Origin: Nelumbo lutea
Lineage: Eukaryota; Streptophyta; Magnoliopsida; Proteales; Nelumbonaceae
Length of the DNA stretch: 64,000 nt
Assembly (NCBI GenBank): GCA_022828595.1
Contig: JAKGHH010000003.1
Coordinates: forward strand, 106,601,583 to 106,665,582
Reading direction: 5' to 3'
A program made the translations under genes and the position numbers. A model generated the notes under the pieces. That model saw only the letters and a program-made list of their open reading frames with translations, had not been told where the DNA came from and did no database searches. Shown in pieces: positions 54,201-64,000 of the stretch. Every line of letters starts with the position of its first letter. The first letter of the stretch is position 1.

Positions 54201-57089
54201 ATCCGGGCGGCAAGACCATGATGTAGAATACATTGGATTCATGCAATAACTAAGGTTCTATAGTGCAGTAATCAGAATTTATACCAAAAATAGTTCTTGT
54301 CTTCCTGAGGCATCCAAGTATGGATCTAAATGAGTTGTGCTATCAAATAAAACCTGAACCAAAATCAGCACTTTGTAGGCAGAAAGTATGATTTGGATGG
54401 CACTAAATCTTCTTACTTCAAGAGCAAACTGAATACGAACGAGAAGATCAATAGTGGAGACAACATTTATCAAAAAAAAAAAAAAACCAATAGTGGAGAC
54501 CAGAAATTTGGCCACTGATTTTCAGAAATGATTCAACCGAAAGACTGATTGGAACAGTCAGCTTCTGAAGTTTCTAGAAAATTCTAATATCGCTGTTTTA
54601 TTTTTCTCTATTGAATGCTCAAAAGAAACTGACCTCGGATAGTACAATTAGGATGATCCAACAATAGCTTCTATTCTTCTATACATGATAACACCCTTGC
54701 GTCTTCTCAATAAACAGAGTCCACAGTGTATCAGGTCCCTTGTATAAAAGGGCAGCTGAATGCACGATGCTCCCGCTAATGCAGGGCCTGGGGAGGGACA
54801 GATGTATGCAGCCTTTACCCCTGCACATACAGAGAAGCTCAGAAGCTGTTCCCAAGAATCAGGTCCCTTGTAATGTAAATTGTCAAGAATGTGAATGACC
54901 CACCCTAAAGATCAAGTATAATGTTAGGGCCAAAATATTTACAATAATGAGATGGCCCTTGACAGGGATAAAAATGTAAAATACAAAAGTTCAGGGACTA
55001 GACAGAAAATATAACAATATAGATGCAGAGAGAAGAATAGAAGCACTCAACTATTCCGTTGTGGCTATATCAAATTTTTAGTGCATTGTCCTGTTTAAAT
55101 ACCTTTCTTGCCCCCAGCTGAGTCCGCTGCTAGGATAAACGGGCTCTTGAGAACCAACAATTGGTAAATTACTTTCTAATCAGAGAGAAAATCTCATAAT
55201 GTGGCAAATAATCTCATTGACAATCCTGAGCGAGTATGAAGAAGTGCATAAGAGTATGATAATGAAAAAATCTATGCTGTTTTAGTTTCGTCTAGGCCCA
55301 TCTTTTTTAAGAAGTTTCTTCTTCTTTGGACATGGAAGAAGCCCTTGGATTTTCATTGTTTCTATACATTAGAACAACTTGATCCTTCTAATTTCCACTT
55401 GGTTAAATATTATGTGGCATTCTCATATAATATCAACGAGTTCAGGAATGATTGGGTGTTCATCATCTTTTGACTAGAGTATAGTGAATGATAATATATA
55501 GTTACTTTTTGTGGATATCATTAATTACACACACACACCATTTCTGTGCACACAATCATGACACCTGTCCAGCAACTGTGTTCAAAGACCCATATGTGCA
55601 AGGCAAGTGGAGGGGCTTAACTTAGTTTGCTCTTTATTTTTTGTTTTCAAAATTACAAGATTCTCTCCCAAAGCCCTAATCAAGGCTTCAACGGAGATCC
55701 TGTTCTCCCACCAGCCACTGCCCCTTCACCTACTTCTTCCTTGCCATCTCATTATCTCCTCCTCCAGTCTGCAACTGCGATATGCCAACACTATAATTGA
55801 CACTAAAGTGCCCAAACTCATGGTTACTATATTTGTGTATGCATAAACCATATTACAGGAAAGTGTCTTCACAATGATAAGATTGAAGTGTGCTTTTCAC
55901 CCGTTCACACACAAAGACCTGGACTTTGCTACTACATTCATCACCATCATTAAGAAGGAAAAGACTAGATGAGTAAGCTGAGTTTTGTGATCACCTTTTC
56001 GAGTGATGTTATTGCTGCAAGGCATCCTTCTCATTTTCTAATCAATATCTTCAAAAGTTTGCTCAAAAAACCATTCTGAGGCACTTTTGTTCTAAAACAA
56101 TGGTCATGGGAATTTGAATTCCTTGCAGAAACAACAAATCTTGAGCCATATCCTTGAGTATCCTAGTTTTTTCAATGCACAACGGAAGTAGACTATGTTT
56201 TGGTCCTGTTCTCAAAATTTATCCTCTGTACTTTTCCCTATAGGTGCTACACATTGACAGAAGCATGTTCTCCATGTTCTGCATGCTCTTCTGGGAATCC
56301 CCCTCAATTGCCTCCACAAGTGCCAGGATCCCCATTCAGGTACTGGCAATCTCATCAATTGCAGCCTCTGGTGATGAAGTGATGTTTCAAGTAACTGCAA
56401 CACTTTCTCGGCAAACTTGGGTGCCTTATCAGAGCTAGCTATATGAGCTGGACAATGGGAAACACTACACCAGGTGAAGCAACTGAGAGGTTGTGGAGTG
56501 TATCAATGCATCAAGGTTGGGTTAGGGTGGTTCAGGCCAATTGAAAACTTGAGAAATTCCCAATCCAACCCAAGTTGCACCCTAAGTATACCTTCCTATA
56601 ATAATGACTTTCTTGCTGTGCCTGTTGAGGCCCTCAACTAGAAGCTGAAAGCACCAGTCGCACCACAATCACCTATTTGTTCTTGTTGCATATATATATA
56701 TATTCAACATTGAAAATAAAAAAGTACAGTGCTTTTGGCTTGCACATATAGGTCTTTGAACATGGTTGCCAGACATATGTCTCACAATGATTGTGTACAG
56801 CAACTGTGTGTAGCAGATCAAGACCGCAGTTTACAGCTCTTGAGCTTTACTTTATTGTTCTGTATAAAACATAATTTAGGGTCTAAAGTTTGAAAGGAAA
56901 GCATGTCTGACCTTTGTAAAATCTTGAACTCCTTCCACCCTTGACATGCTACAACTGATTGTTAAGAGTGTTGTAGTCTAGACTTGTGATATCTTCTGTT
57001 TCTATTTTTTTTATTATTTTTATGTTTTCCTTTGCATTCTGTATGTTTACATTGTTTGTGCTCTTATCACTCCATTTTAATTTTTCCAG
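54201..57089 (+). other. 3' part of intron 3, mostly unique sequence
   Basis: Apart from the SINE at 54731-54872, an A-homopolymer near 54474-54486 and an (AC)n microsatellite near 55529-55540, no repeat family is recognised. The 56200-56440 stretch has short overlapping open frames on both strands with no recognisable domain. A (TA)n stretch lies near 56690-56702. The acceptor of intron 3 is TTTTTCCAG at 57081-57089. Confidence 0.5.
54731..54872 (-). mobile_element. 5'-truncated Au-like SINE with 14-bp target duplications
   Basis: The body 54745-54858 reads on + AAAAGGGCAGC, CACGATGCTCCCGCTAATGC, AGGGCCTGGGGAGGG and CAGATGTATGCAGCC, the well-known reverse-complement signature of the plant Au SINE family. 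It is flanked by the perfect 14-mer TCAGGTCCCTTGTA at 54731-54744 and 54859-54872. The minus-strand 5' part with the pol III A and B boxes is missing, so it is truncated and inactive. Confidence 0.85.
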
Positions 57090-57187
57090 TCAAAACCACC
57101 TGAATCTGATTCTGTTGAACAATGTGCCTTTATTTTTCAATGTTCGTGATGGCCCCTACATGCCAACATTGCGACTTCTTCATCAAT
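57090..57187 (+). CDS. MCTS1: MCTS1 coding exon 4 (residues 54-87)
   Basis: Follows TTTTTCCAG and lies 44.8 kb from exon 3. The first base completes C54. It encodes QNHLNLILLNNVPLFFNVRD and GPYMPTLRLLHQ, ending with the first base of Y87. NNVPLFFxxRDGPYMPTLRLLH is a strongly conserved MCTS1 block at the end of the N-domain. The donor is T|GTAATT. Exon length 98 bases. Confidence 0.97.
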
Positions 57188-57580
57188 GTAATTTATTCCT
57201 TTGGCTAACCTCTTATTTATAAATAGCATGTTATATATTAAACATTCTTTAGGCTTTAATTACTGAATTGCTGTTTTTGTTCTGAAATCTACATTGGGAT
57301 GATAAGTTCATATGTGAGCAGTAGTAGCTTGATTCTCATGTTTCTAGATAGGAAAAACTCATAGATTCCATTTTGGATGTCTTAAACGGTTGAAGTTGGA
57401 CACACACATAATATAGAATCTGGTGATTTTCCCTGGAATACTATATTAGCAAGGCTTTAATTGTAACAATTGGATATTAGAAGCTATGAAGAGGCTTTTG
57501 GTTAATGACCAAGGAAGTTGATATTGAGAAATAGTTCATATTTGCCACTTTCTTGATCTTATGCTCTCTTTGTTTTTCAG

Positions 57581-57717
57581 ATCCTGATATAATGAAAAAG
57601 TTACAAGTGGATAGGGGTGCAATTAAATTTGTCCTTGCTGGTGCAAACATAATGTGTCCTGGCCTTACATCTCCTGGTGGTGCCTTGGATGATGATGTTC
57701 TGCAGGAAACTCCTGTG
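57581..57717 (+). CDS. MCTS1: MCTS1 coding exon 5 (residues 87-132)
   Basis: Follows the acceptor TTTTTCAG. It encodes [20 protein letters not shown], then [20 protein letters not shown] and QETPV. This is the beginning of the PUA domain and includes its family-specific [21 protein letters not shown] signature. The donor is GTG|GTACAA. Length 137 bases. Confidence 0.97.
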
Positions 57718-57946
57718 GTACAAGCTTTTGCATTTTTTCCATTTATTACAATTGAATAATGATAAGTTCATGTGTTTATTAGGCCAGACTTGTATATGGA
57801 TTCCCTCACCATTTTTTGGAGTGTAGAGTTGTTTTGTTGTAGTTACCTTAGCTACTTCATTTCTGTTCAGGAAGTTTTTGAAGGAAACTGAAACTTATAT
57901 TTCCCAGTTTTGTTGATTTCTAGAATCATAAATATTTTTTCTTCAG

Positions 57947-58014
57947 GCTATTATGGCTGAAGGGAAAAAGCATGCTCTTGCCATTGGTTTTACAAAAATG
58001 TCAGCAAAAGACAT
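57947..58014 (+). CDS. MCTS1: MCTS1 coding exon 6 (residues 133-155)
   Basis: Follows CTTCAG at 57941-57946. It encodes AIMAEGKKHALAIGFTKMSA and KD plus two bases of I155. The IMAEGKxHALxxGxxKMSA block is the PUA core. The donor GTAAGT is optimal. Length 68 bases. Confidence 0.97.
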
Positions 58015-58093
58015 GTAAGTTCTCTTTACTTTGGTTGTGACTGGTTTCCTATCCTTTTAGGAAGTATTATTGCATATATTTTTCGGTAATAAT

Positions 58094-58700
58094 CTTTTTT
58101 GGTAAGAGGAATATTTCATTAATCTTCAAAGCACAACAAGAACACAGACAACCAGATAAAAAGACCCAGACCTCAATACAGCCTACTTGACACTACTTAA
58201 AACAGCAGTAGCACAAACAATCGTTCCTCAAACATACAAATCCAATAATCAAACTGGGGGAAAAATAAAACACTTCCAATCAGCAACTAAACCTTTTAGT
58301 CCAACTCTTTAATTGACAAGAAAATAAGTTCCTTTGCTCATTCTTTTTTTACACTTATTTGTTCCAACCCTCCAGTTTTATTTTCAGTTCTTTTAACTCC
58401 TTGCAAAATTTGTAACCCTTCCATCTAGGTTCCGCTTCCCCTTCCCACCATCCTTTCACATTTCCAATGAACAAGGGGTGTATTAGCCACATGTTCACAA
58501 ATTTAAAGGGAGACTGTCTTGTGGCAGAACTCTTTGAGGAATTAAGATGGAGCAATGATATAATATTGGTCTAGGTAGAGCTATGCATAGGAGGCCTGTC
58601 CAGTGGTCTTCCCAGTCCTCACAAAGGAGAAGTATATCTAGTTTAGAGCAAATAGGATCCACTTGAACGTTTGACCATATGACCATATGACCATATGAAA
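58094..58700 (-). mobile_element. LINE fragment in intron 6 (L10)
   Basis: The minus strand encodes LINE ORF2 post-endonuclease sequence: SNVQVDPICSKLDILLLCED and PFKFVNMWLIHPLFIGNVKG WWEGE, homologous to the L4 segment FRFENMWLTHPNFTLEVKEW. A minus-strand 3' UTR-like end with an A-run lies at about 58094-58110. The RT and later domains are missing, so it is internally deleted. Direct copies of GACCATATGA occur at 58672-58696 next to its 5' border. Confidence 0.75.
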
Positions 58701-58772
58701 CTTCCTATTGTTTGGCTAGCTCCTTCAAACCACAAAGTATTTGTGAGATAATTAGTCTTCTTTTTATTGCAG

Positions 58773-58836
58773 AAGAACCATCAACAAAGGAATTGGTGTG
58801 GACAACATGCATTATCTCAATGATGGTCTTTGGAAG
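58773..58836 (+). CDS. MCTS1: MCTS1 coding exon 7 (residues 155-176)
   Basis: It encodes RTINKGIGVDNMHYLNDGLW and K, the last strand of the PUA domain. The acceptor is a tandem NAGNAG site (GCAG|AAG|AACC): use of the first AG gives I155-R156-T157, use of the second would delete R156. The first is chosen because the family has a residue at this position. The donor is AAG|GTAACT. Length 64 bases. Confidence 0.96.
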
Positions 58837-59151
58837 GTAACTCCATGGCAAATACCTTTTACATATACATTAGTGTATGAGCATTTGTCAAGTCTCACTT
58901 GGTTACTCTTCAGAATGTCTTACACAATATCTTGTAGTGGAAATTCAATTGAGCTTGGTAGGTTACAATAACCACCTGCAAATACATATACATTTAAGTT
59001 ATTTTCTTTCATAATCAACAAAATTTGATGGTTATCAATAAAAAATATATGTATAATATTCAAGAATGTGAACTTCCATTTTTTTTGGTAGAAATTTGAG
59101 CTTCCATTAGCTGCTTTGCTTCTTTGAATTGCAAGCTGAGGGTGTTGTCTA
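58837..59151 (+). other. Start of intron 7
   Basis: AT-rich intron sequence up to the MITE. No repeat or ORF recognised. Confidence 0.5.
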
Positions 59152-59536
59152 TAGGGATGGAAAATTTATCCATTTCCCCAATCCCTGCAGGGAGCCACCC
59201 CGAATGGGGTGGGGATGGGGAGAGTACTCCCCGCCCCGTGGGATCCCCGCTTATATATCTATCTATGTATACACACATATTTTTTAAAAATATGATTGGA
59301 TATGTTTGAATATATTTGGATCTTTTTTAATAGGATTGTAAATTTTAACTATTTTAATTTTAATTTTTTAAATGAAATAAAAAAATAAACCAAAATGATT
59401 AACATCTTAAAAAAATCACGGGAGTGGGGATCCCCATGGGGATGGAGATAACCTTGTCCCCGCTAGCGAGGACAGGGACAGGGATAGGGATTTTATGGGG
59501 ATGGGGATGGGGAGTGGCTCCCCGTTGCCATTCCTA
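59152..59536. mobile_element. hAT-type MITE (TAGGGATGG family)
   Basis: The 385-base element begins TAGGGATGGAAAA, and the reverse complement of its other end begins TAGGAATGGCAACG, giving imperfect terminal inverted repeats. Subterminal GC-rich repeats of GGGGATGGGGA occur at both ends around an AT-rich core. Short elements with TAGGGRTGGCAA ends are a known plant hAT group. The flanks GTTGTCTA and ATTGTATG share 5 of 8 positions, a possible worn target duplication. No ORF. Confidence 0.75.
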
Positions 59537-60787
59537 ATTGTATGCTGTTAGAAAGGAAAAAAAAAGTATACCATATATCAGTATGGGAAGATGTGAATGT
59601 AATCTTATGTGCATAAAAAGGATCACTACCCAATGGTGGTATTAATCCTAGCTATCTAGGATTTTGGGAGGGCTGGACTGGAAATGGACCTAACCTTGTG
59701 CATTTTCTTGCATAAAAATGATCACTCTCAGTTTTAATCCTATGTTCTCAATTTTGTCAGCCTAAGATTTTACTGTAGCACGAAGCAATGTTTGGTTTAT
59801 CACTATGTCTACCATATATGTATTACAATTATTATTGTTGTTGTTGTTGTTGTTAGGACAAATGATAGTGTAAAGGACTCCTTACACTTTACATGAACAA
59901 CCACTATCAACACATGCAAGTAGTAAACTCTTTAAGTGGGAGAAGAAGCTTCAAAGCTAAGAGGTCTTTTTTATGACACCCTATAATTGGATTAAACCCT
60001 TGAATGGTCTATAGATTTTCTATAAAGAGAAGTTTAAGGATAGATCTCTTTAATTTCTATAAAAATATCTGATTGTCTTTGATTCAATCCCTAGACCAAA
60101 TCCTTCAACTTCCCCCCTCTTTCTCTCTCTTTCTCTCTCTCTCTCTGAGACACCTTTTTCTTTTCTTACATTTGCTGTTTATATTTTCTGTCTTTTTTGA
60201 TCAAATACTTTGTTGAACTGAACGTCTGATTACCTTTTATGTTTTCCCAAATAGAAAACTTTAGTTGGTCATTCATATTTGTGACTTTATGTATAAACGA
60301 GTGTTTACACTTGTCAATACCTTATTCATATTATTAAAAAAATCATTATTAGCATCATTATGATCATCCATACCTTCTTTGGTCACATCACAAATGAAAC
60401 AGTACTAATAGTTTAAACCTTCTCATCTTTGTAAAAGTAAATTCCTGTCTGTTGTCTACCTTGGTTGAGAAATTAATGATCATAAGTTCAGTCATGTTCA
60501 GTCATGTCCAGTCATGTCTGAGACTCTGAGTAGGTGTACTTCTCTCAACCCACTTCAAGATTTTATGGGATCAATTTGTTGGATTTCATATAGGATCATG
60601 GTCTAATAAGGGTATGTCGCATGAGAAGGAACCTTTCACTAATATATTGGTGTCAGATGGGACATATGACAATACAAGGTTGGGTTTGGTGTTTTAGGAT
60701 CACGGTCTAACTTATCTTTCCTTTTTTATCAGAATTTGATCAGATGTTAGAACATTTCCCGATTCTCACTTTTGTGAGGTTCTCCTC
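59537..60787 (+). other. Middle of intron 7, microsatellites only
   Basis: Contains (TTG)n at about 59834-59853, a CT-rich tract at about 60117-60146 and a three-copy ~10-11-bp tandem repeat GTTCAGTCAT/GTCCAGTCAT at 60487-60519. No element or gene recognised. Confidence 0.6.
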
Positions 60788-61558
60788 ATTGAATTCTCCA
60801 CCCTTTTTTTTATCATAAAAGTGCTTTTATTAATAAAGAGATATGAACATTAGTACAGAGATTGAGTAGCCTCGGTTACCCCATTTTCCTTTAAGAATCC
60901 ATCTAAGATTTGCTTTACATCCTTACAACTGAGCCCAGAAACAGTGTTCCCTATTAGCCCCTTGTTTTGCTAGCTGGTCCACAAATCCATTTGCTTCTCT
61001 TGGAGTCCACTGGTATGATATTATGCATATCCTTTGTAATATGATTAAGTTTCTTGATCTTGTTTCTGAATACCCAAGGAGTCTTCCCATTTTGCTTTAG
61101 CCAACTGATAACTACTTTCCCATTTTGCCCCACTACTGTCCCCCTGTCATCTCTTATAACCCCACCAGTTCCAGCCATACCCGGGTTGCCATAGCTGCTC
61201 CCATCAAAGTTAAATTTAAGGAGTCCTGATTCAGGAGGAACCCAACTTCTTACTTCCTTCCTTTTTGCAGATGACAAGGATGCTACAGTCTTCCAATTCC
61301 TGATTCTATCATCCATAGTAAAGTCTGAAAAAAAGTCCATAGATTTCACCCATGAACTTACTTTAATCATAATCCCTTCTATCAGTAGATCCTTACACCT
61401 TTTCTTCCCTTGAAAAATTCACTGATTTCTTTCCTCCCATAACATCCACAGTACTGCTGCCCGTATGCATCTCCATAGAGTTCTTCCTCTTCTTTTTGGC
61501 CATCTGAATGTGGAGGCATCAAACAGTCCCCACCTGCATCCAATTGAATTCTCCACCC
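60788..61558 (-). mobile_element. 5'-truncated LINE insertion (L11) with perfect 16-bp target duplications
   Basis: The body 60804-61542 (739 bases) is flanked by ATTGAATTCTCCACCC at 60788-60803 and 61543-61558. On the minus strand it starts inside zf-RVT (GDCLMPPHSDGQKEEEELYG in the available frame), then RNase H: KFNFDGSSYGNPGMAGTGGV and KVVISWLKQNGKTPWVFRNK (60954-61370), a 3' UTR and an A-run (T8 on + at 60804-60811). A small internal deletion removes part of the RNase H before KVVISWL. This is a textbook target-primed insertion, close to 150 bases before the last exon. Confidence 0.92.
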
Positions 61559-61688
61559 CTCATATGCTATAAATGGTTTCAGCATTGCCCAAATAAATTT
61601 TAGTTACAAAAAAAAGGAACGATAAGTTGAAGTTATCATGAAGGAATTAGAAGCTTAGATGTATAAATTGCCATTTGTCATTTTGCAG

Positions 61689-61706
61689 ATGGAGCGACTG
61701 GAGTAA
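61689..61706 (+). CDS. MCTS1: MCTS1 coding exon 8 (residues 177-181 and stop)
   Basis: Follows the acceptor TTTTGCAG at 61681-61688. It encodes M-E-R-L-E-stop, matching the short charged C-terminus after HYLNDGLWK in plant homologues. Only 18 coding bases; the remainder of the exon is 3' UTR. This completes 181 residues. Confidence 0.93.
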   Translation: MERLE

Positions 61707-64000
61707 AAGTGCATTAGTGGCCACTGATAAAAAATGCATTAATGGCTACTTCACCACTGTTAAGAATCAGGTGTCTTTGTATTAGATATACTTGATTACT
61801 ACACGCTTGTGGTGTTGTCTTGTTAAGCAAGTATCCAGATATTTTGTCACACAGAATAGGGATGTTGAAACACCCACGTTGATTTTTGACCATCTTTTTA
61901 TGGTAGAAAAATAGAAAAAGGTGAAGATATTTGAATGGGTTTCTCTTTGTACAGTTCGTTCTTTGCTTCAATATTAGTGGTACAGTTAAATTTTCTTTGA
62001 GGTCCTTTTAATTCTGTATACATTTGAAAGAGCTTTATTAGTATAATTTCATCTTCAAAATGAGCTTTCATTGATTTCCTTTACAAAGGTTGTGTATTTT
62101 GAATGCTGTGGCCGGCTGAACTATATTTAGCTCTTCACCTAGCTTGCTGAATGGATGGGTTCAATTTGGTTGAAGTAGATTATGACCAGTCAACAAATAA
62201 GAAAACTAACCATGTACAGACTTCATATTGCAATAACTTCATCTCATGTTTCTGAAATACTACCAAATCCATCTTCCTAATGAGGGAAGTTGCTACATGA
62301 TGCAGTAATGGGAGTTGGCAGCCTGTATTTCCCTTGAGAATCAGCCCTATGTCCAAAAAAGCCATGTCCTATTCTTCAGCCAAACCCAGATGATTAAAAG
62401 TATTGATTATTGGATATGAGAAGAGTTTATAATGGTGAGTTAATATTCTTTTTTGATAGTGCATTTTCAAATAAAGGTAAACTGTTTGACATCAAGCTCT
62501 TGTCTAATGCATGTGGGGTTGGGTGGGGAACCATGGACAGTCCTATGAGGTCTTTTTAATGTTCAAAATTGTGGCCTGGCTGATATAATAAATATGGTAA
62601 AATAAATGAGTAAAATTAGAGAATTAAGATTAATCACACCCAAATGGGATATCAACTGGATCAACCTAACCGTGCAGGGAACTGGGAATCCATACTGTCC
62701 CAACAAAGTAGTGGGCGTAATAGGTTTCTCCATTGAATAAGCACCCTACTGAATAAGCATATCTAGTTTTGATCAGGTTGTGGATAGGTCTTTGGATAGC
62801 ACATGGCTATGCTTTCCTACGAGAAAACATGGCTTAACAGTAAGTTTGGTAAGCCAGAATGTTCATAAAACACAATGATTACTTTTGTGATATCTGCTTA
62901 TAAATCAAGTTTGTCTGGGTTTCTGATGTTTTCAACAAGCATTTTATTGGGCTATTAGGTGCAAGTTTCTCCACGGGCTAGTATTTGCCTAACCTTTTTT
63001 ATTGTTTTATCCATGCAAACTGCAGCAATGTGTAGTCTTAGTCAATGCTTTGTTGAACAGATCTGTTGTTCGGCTGGACAGGTTTTAGAGGATTCAGTCT
63101 TGTCTAGGCAATGCTTTCTGTTAGACTATTTTCCCAAAAACCATTAGTGGCTCGTAACTGTCATAGCACTGAAGGACAAGAGGCTTAGATATGTAGATAC
63201 ACTGAGGGTACAACCCCATCCGCCTACCTTACAGAGTTCCAGTACAGGTGCACAGGAGGAGATTTGTATTTTGCTCGAGTTCAAGTGAACAATCGTTTTT
63301 AGGTACTTTTTCCAGGTTGCACAGGTTGAAAAATCTCAGTATTCTTATAATAATTTGCAAGGAAGAAGGGGGAAGTCAGAAAACTACTAGGTATATAGAA
63401 TCACTTTCATGAACTGCCTGGCATCTTGGTCAAGTTTCCTGCACATGCAACATCCCATGCTACCCTTTCTTGTGGGCATGTTACTAATCAAGAAGAGACA
63501 CAGAAGCTCCTCTAGTAAAGCTAGATCTTCACAACCTAGCACCATAGTGGTTGGTCCTATCACCTATAGTTGCTTGATGCTCCATTAAACCAACTAGGTG
63601 GCCACGACCAAATCCTTGCTGTCTCTATCTTGCTGTTGTTAGATTCTTCTAACTGGGGTGTCAACGTCTCTAGTCTCTACTGGGGATAACCCAGTGCACA
63701 ATGGGATCTGAATTCTGAAGTTCTGAACTTGACAGTGAACAACTGTACATAATACGAGTAACACTAAATAGTAAATACTATTGAGTGTATCATACAACTA
63801 AATCTGTTGAGGCAGTGAGGAACTTCTTAAAATATAAATTGCCTTATCGATACATGCTTTGGTAGTGTTTCGGTTCTCATCTTCTACTTGGGAATTTATC
63901 ATTATTTGAATTTTGGTAAGTACGTTTGGTTGCAAAATACTTTTTCATTTGGTGAAGTGAGTTGTCATTGTAATTTATAAAGCGTCTCAGTATTAGAGAC
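61707..64000 (+). other. 3' UTR and downstream intergenic DNA
   Basis: The 3' UTR begins after TAA at 61706. A near-repeat GTGCATTAGTGGCCACT / TGCATTAATGGCTACT lies at 61709-61746. The polyadenylation site could not be fixed; AATAAA-like hexamers occur near 62586-62605. Beyond that no ORF of note, repeat family or RNA gene is recognised to the window end. Confidence 0.5.

Larger units (their letters stand above)
2542..61706 (+). other. MCTS1: Gene span: MCTS1/MCT-1 homologue, 8 coding exons, 7 introns
   Basis: Eight exons join in phase to an open frame of 546 bases, 181 residues plus stop, the usual family length. The protein starts MFKKFSSEDIS, has the pre-PUA MCT-1 N-terminal domain (about residues 1-90) and a PUA domain (about 92-171) with the hallmark motifs [20 protein letters not shown] (99-118) and HYLNDGLW (168-175). 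In animals and Arabidopsis MCTS1 pairs with DENR, binds the 40S subunit, removes deacylated tRNA after termination and helps re-initiation after short upstream ORFs; this role is inferred here from homology. Introns are 9,404, 176, 44,807, 393, 229, 758 and 2,852 bases, all GT-AG. No frameshift or premature stop is seen, so the gene appears functional despite about 52 kb of mostly retroelement-derived intron. Confidence 0.96.

Noticed and set aside
59834..59853. (TTG)n and other microsatellites as regulatory features
   Set aside because: Simple repeats common in introns with no evidence of function.
62959..63147. 62-codon plus-strand ORF downstream of MCTS1
   Set aside because: No recognisable motif, no obvious start context, and in stop-rich intergenic sequence.

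Overview
This is plant nuclear DNA and holds one clear host gene, on the + strand, buried in retrotransposons. Eight exons spread over 59 kb (2542-61706) encode a complete 181-residue MCTS1/MCT-1 homologue, the N-terminal-plus-PUA-domain partner of DENR in translation re-initiation and 40S recycling. All seven introns have GT-AG borders and the exon phases join without a break. The coding exons total only 546 bases. The organism looks like an angiosperm with long, repeat-filled introns: L1-type LINEs with RNase H domains, Ty1/copia elements primed by initiator-Met tRNA, an Au-like SINE and hAT-type MITEs. The species cannot be fixed from sequence alone.

Layout. 1-2541: upstream DNA, with a cluster of site II (TGGGCC/GGCCCA) promoter motifs at 2103-2188. 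Intron 1 (2553-11956) holds a hAT MITE with 8-bp target duplications, a decayed LINE, a copia 5' half fused to a LINE 3' end, and a three-copy intronic repeat. Intron 3 (12283-57089, 44.8 kb) begins with a near full-length LINE carrying a solo LTR and then becomes a two-branched nest. A minus-strand copia gag relic (E) was split by LINE L6, which contains LINE L5, which contains LINE L3, which contains copia element C. The same gag relic was also split by copia A, which contains copia B, which contains copia D, and A was separately disrupted by LINE L4. Introns 6 and 7 hold a LINE fragment, a hAT-type MITE and a short LINE insertion with perfect 16-bp target duplications.

How the parts relate. 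Target-site duplications and reading frames that resume on the far side of each insert give a relative insertion order without a molecular clock. Hand-counted LTR divergence (D about 2.6%, C about 4%, A and B about 5%) agrees with it. Copia D has the best preserved enzyme ORF (581 residues, RT plus RNase H) but no gag. All other element ORFs are broken. Homologous copia bodies lie in opposite orientations within one intron, so the pre-mRNA could fold into long hairpins. No new protein system was found. The notable features are the extreme gene architecture, the depth of nesting, LTRs that appear to end in TG...CT instead of TG...CA, and two in-frame tandem duplications of catalytic segments inside element ORFs.
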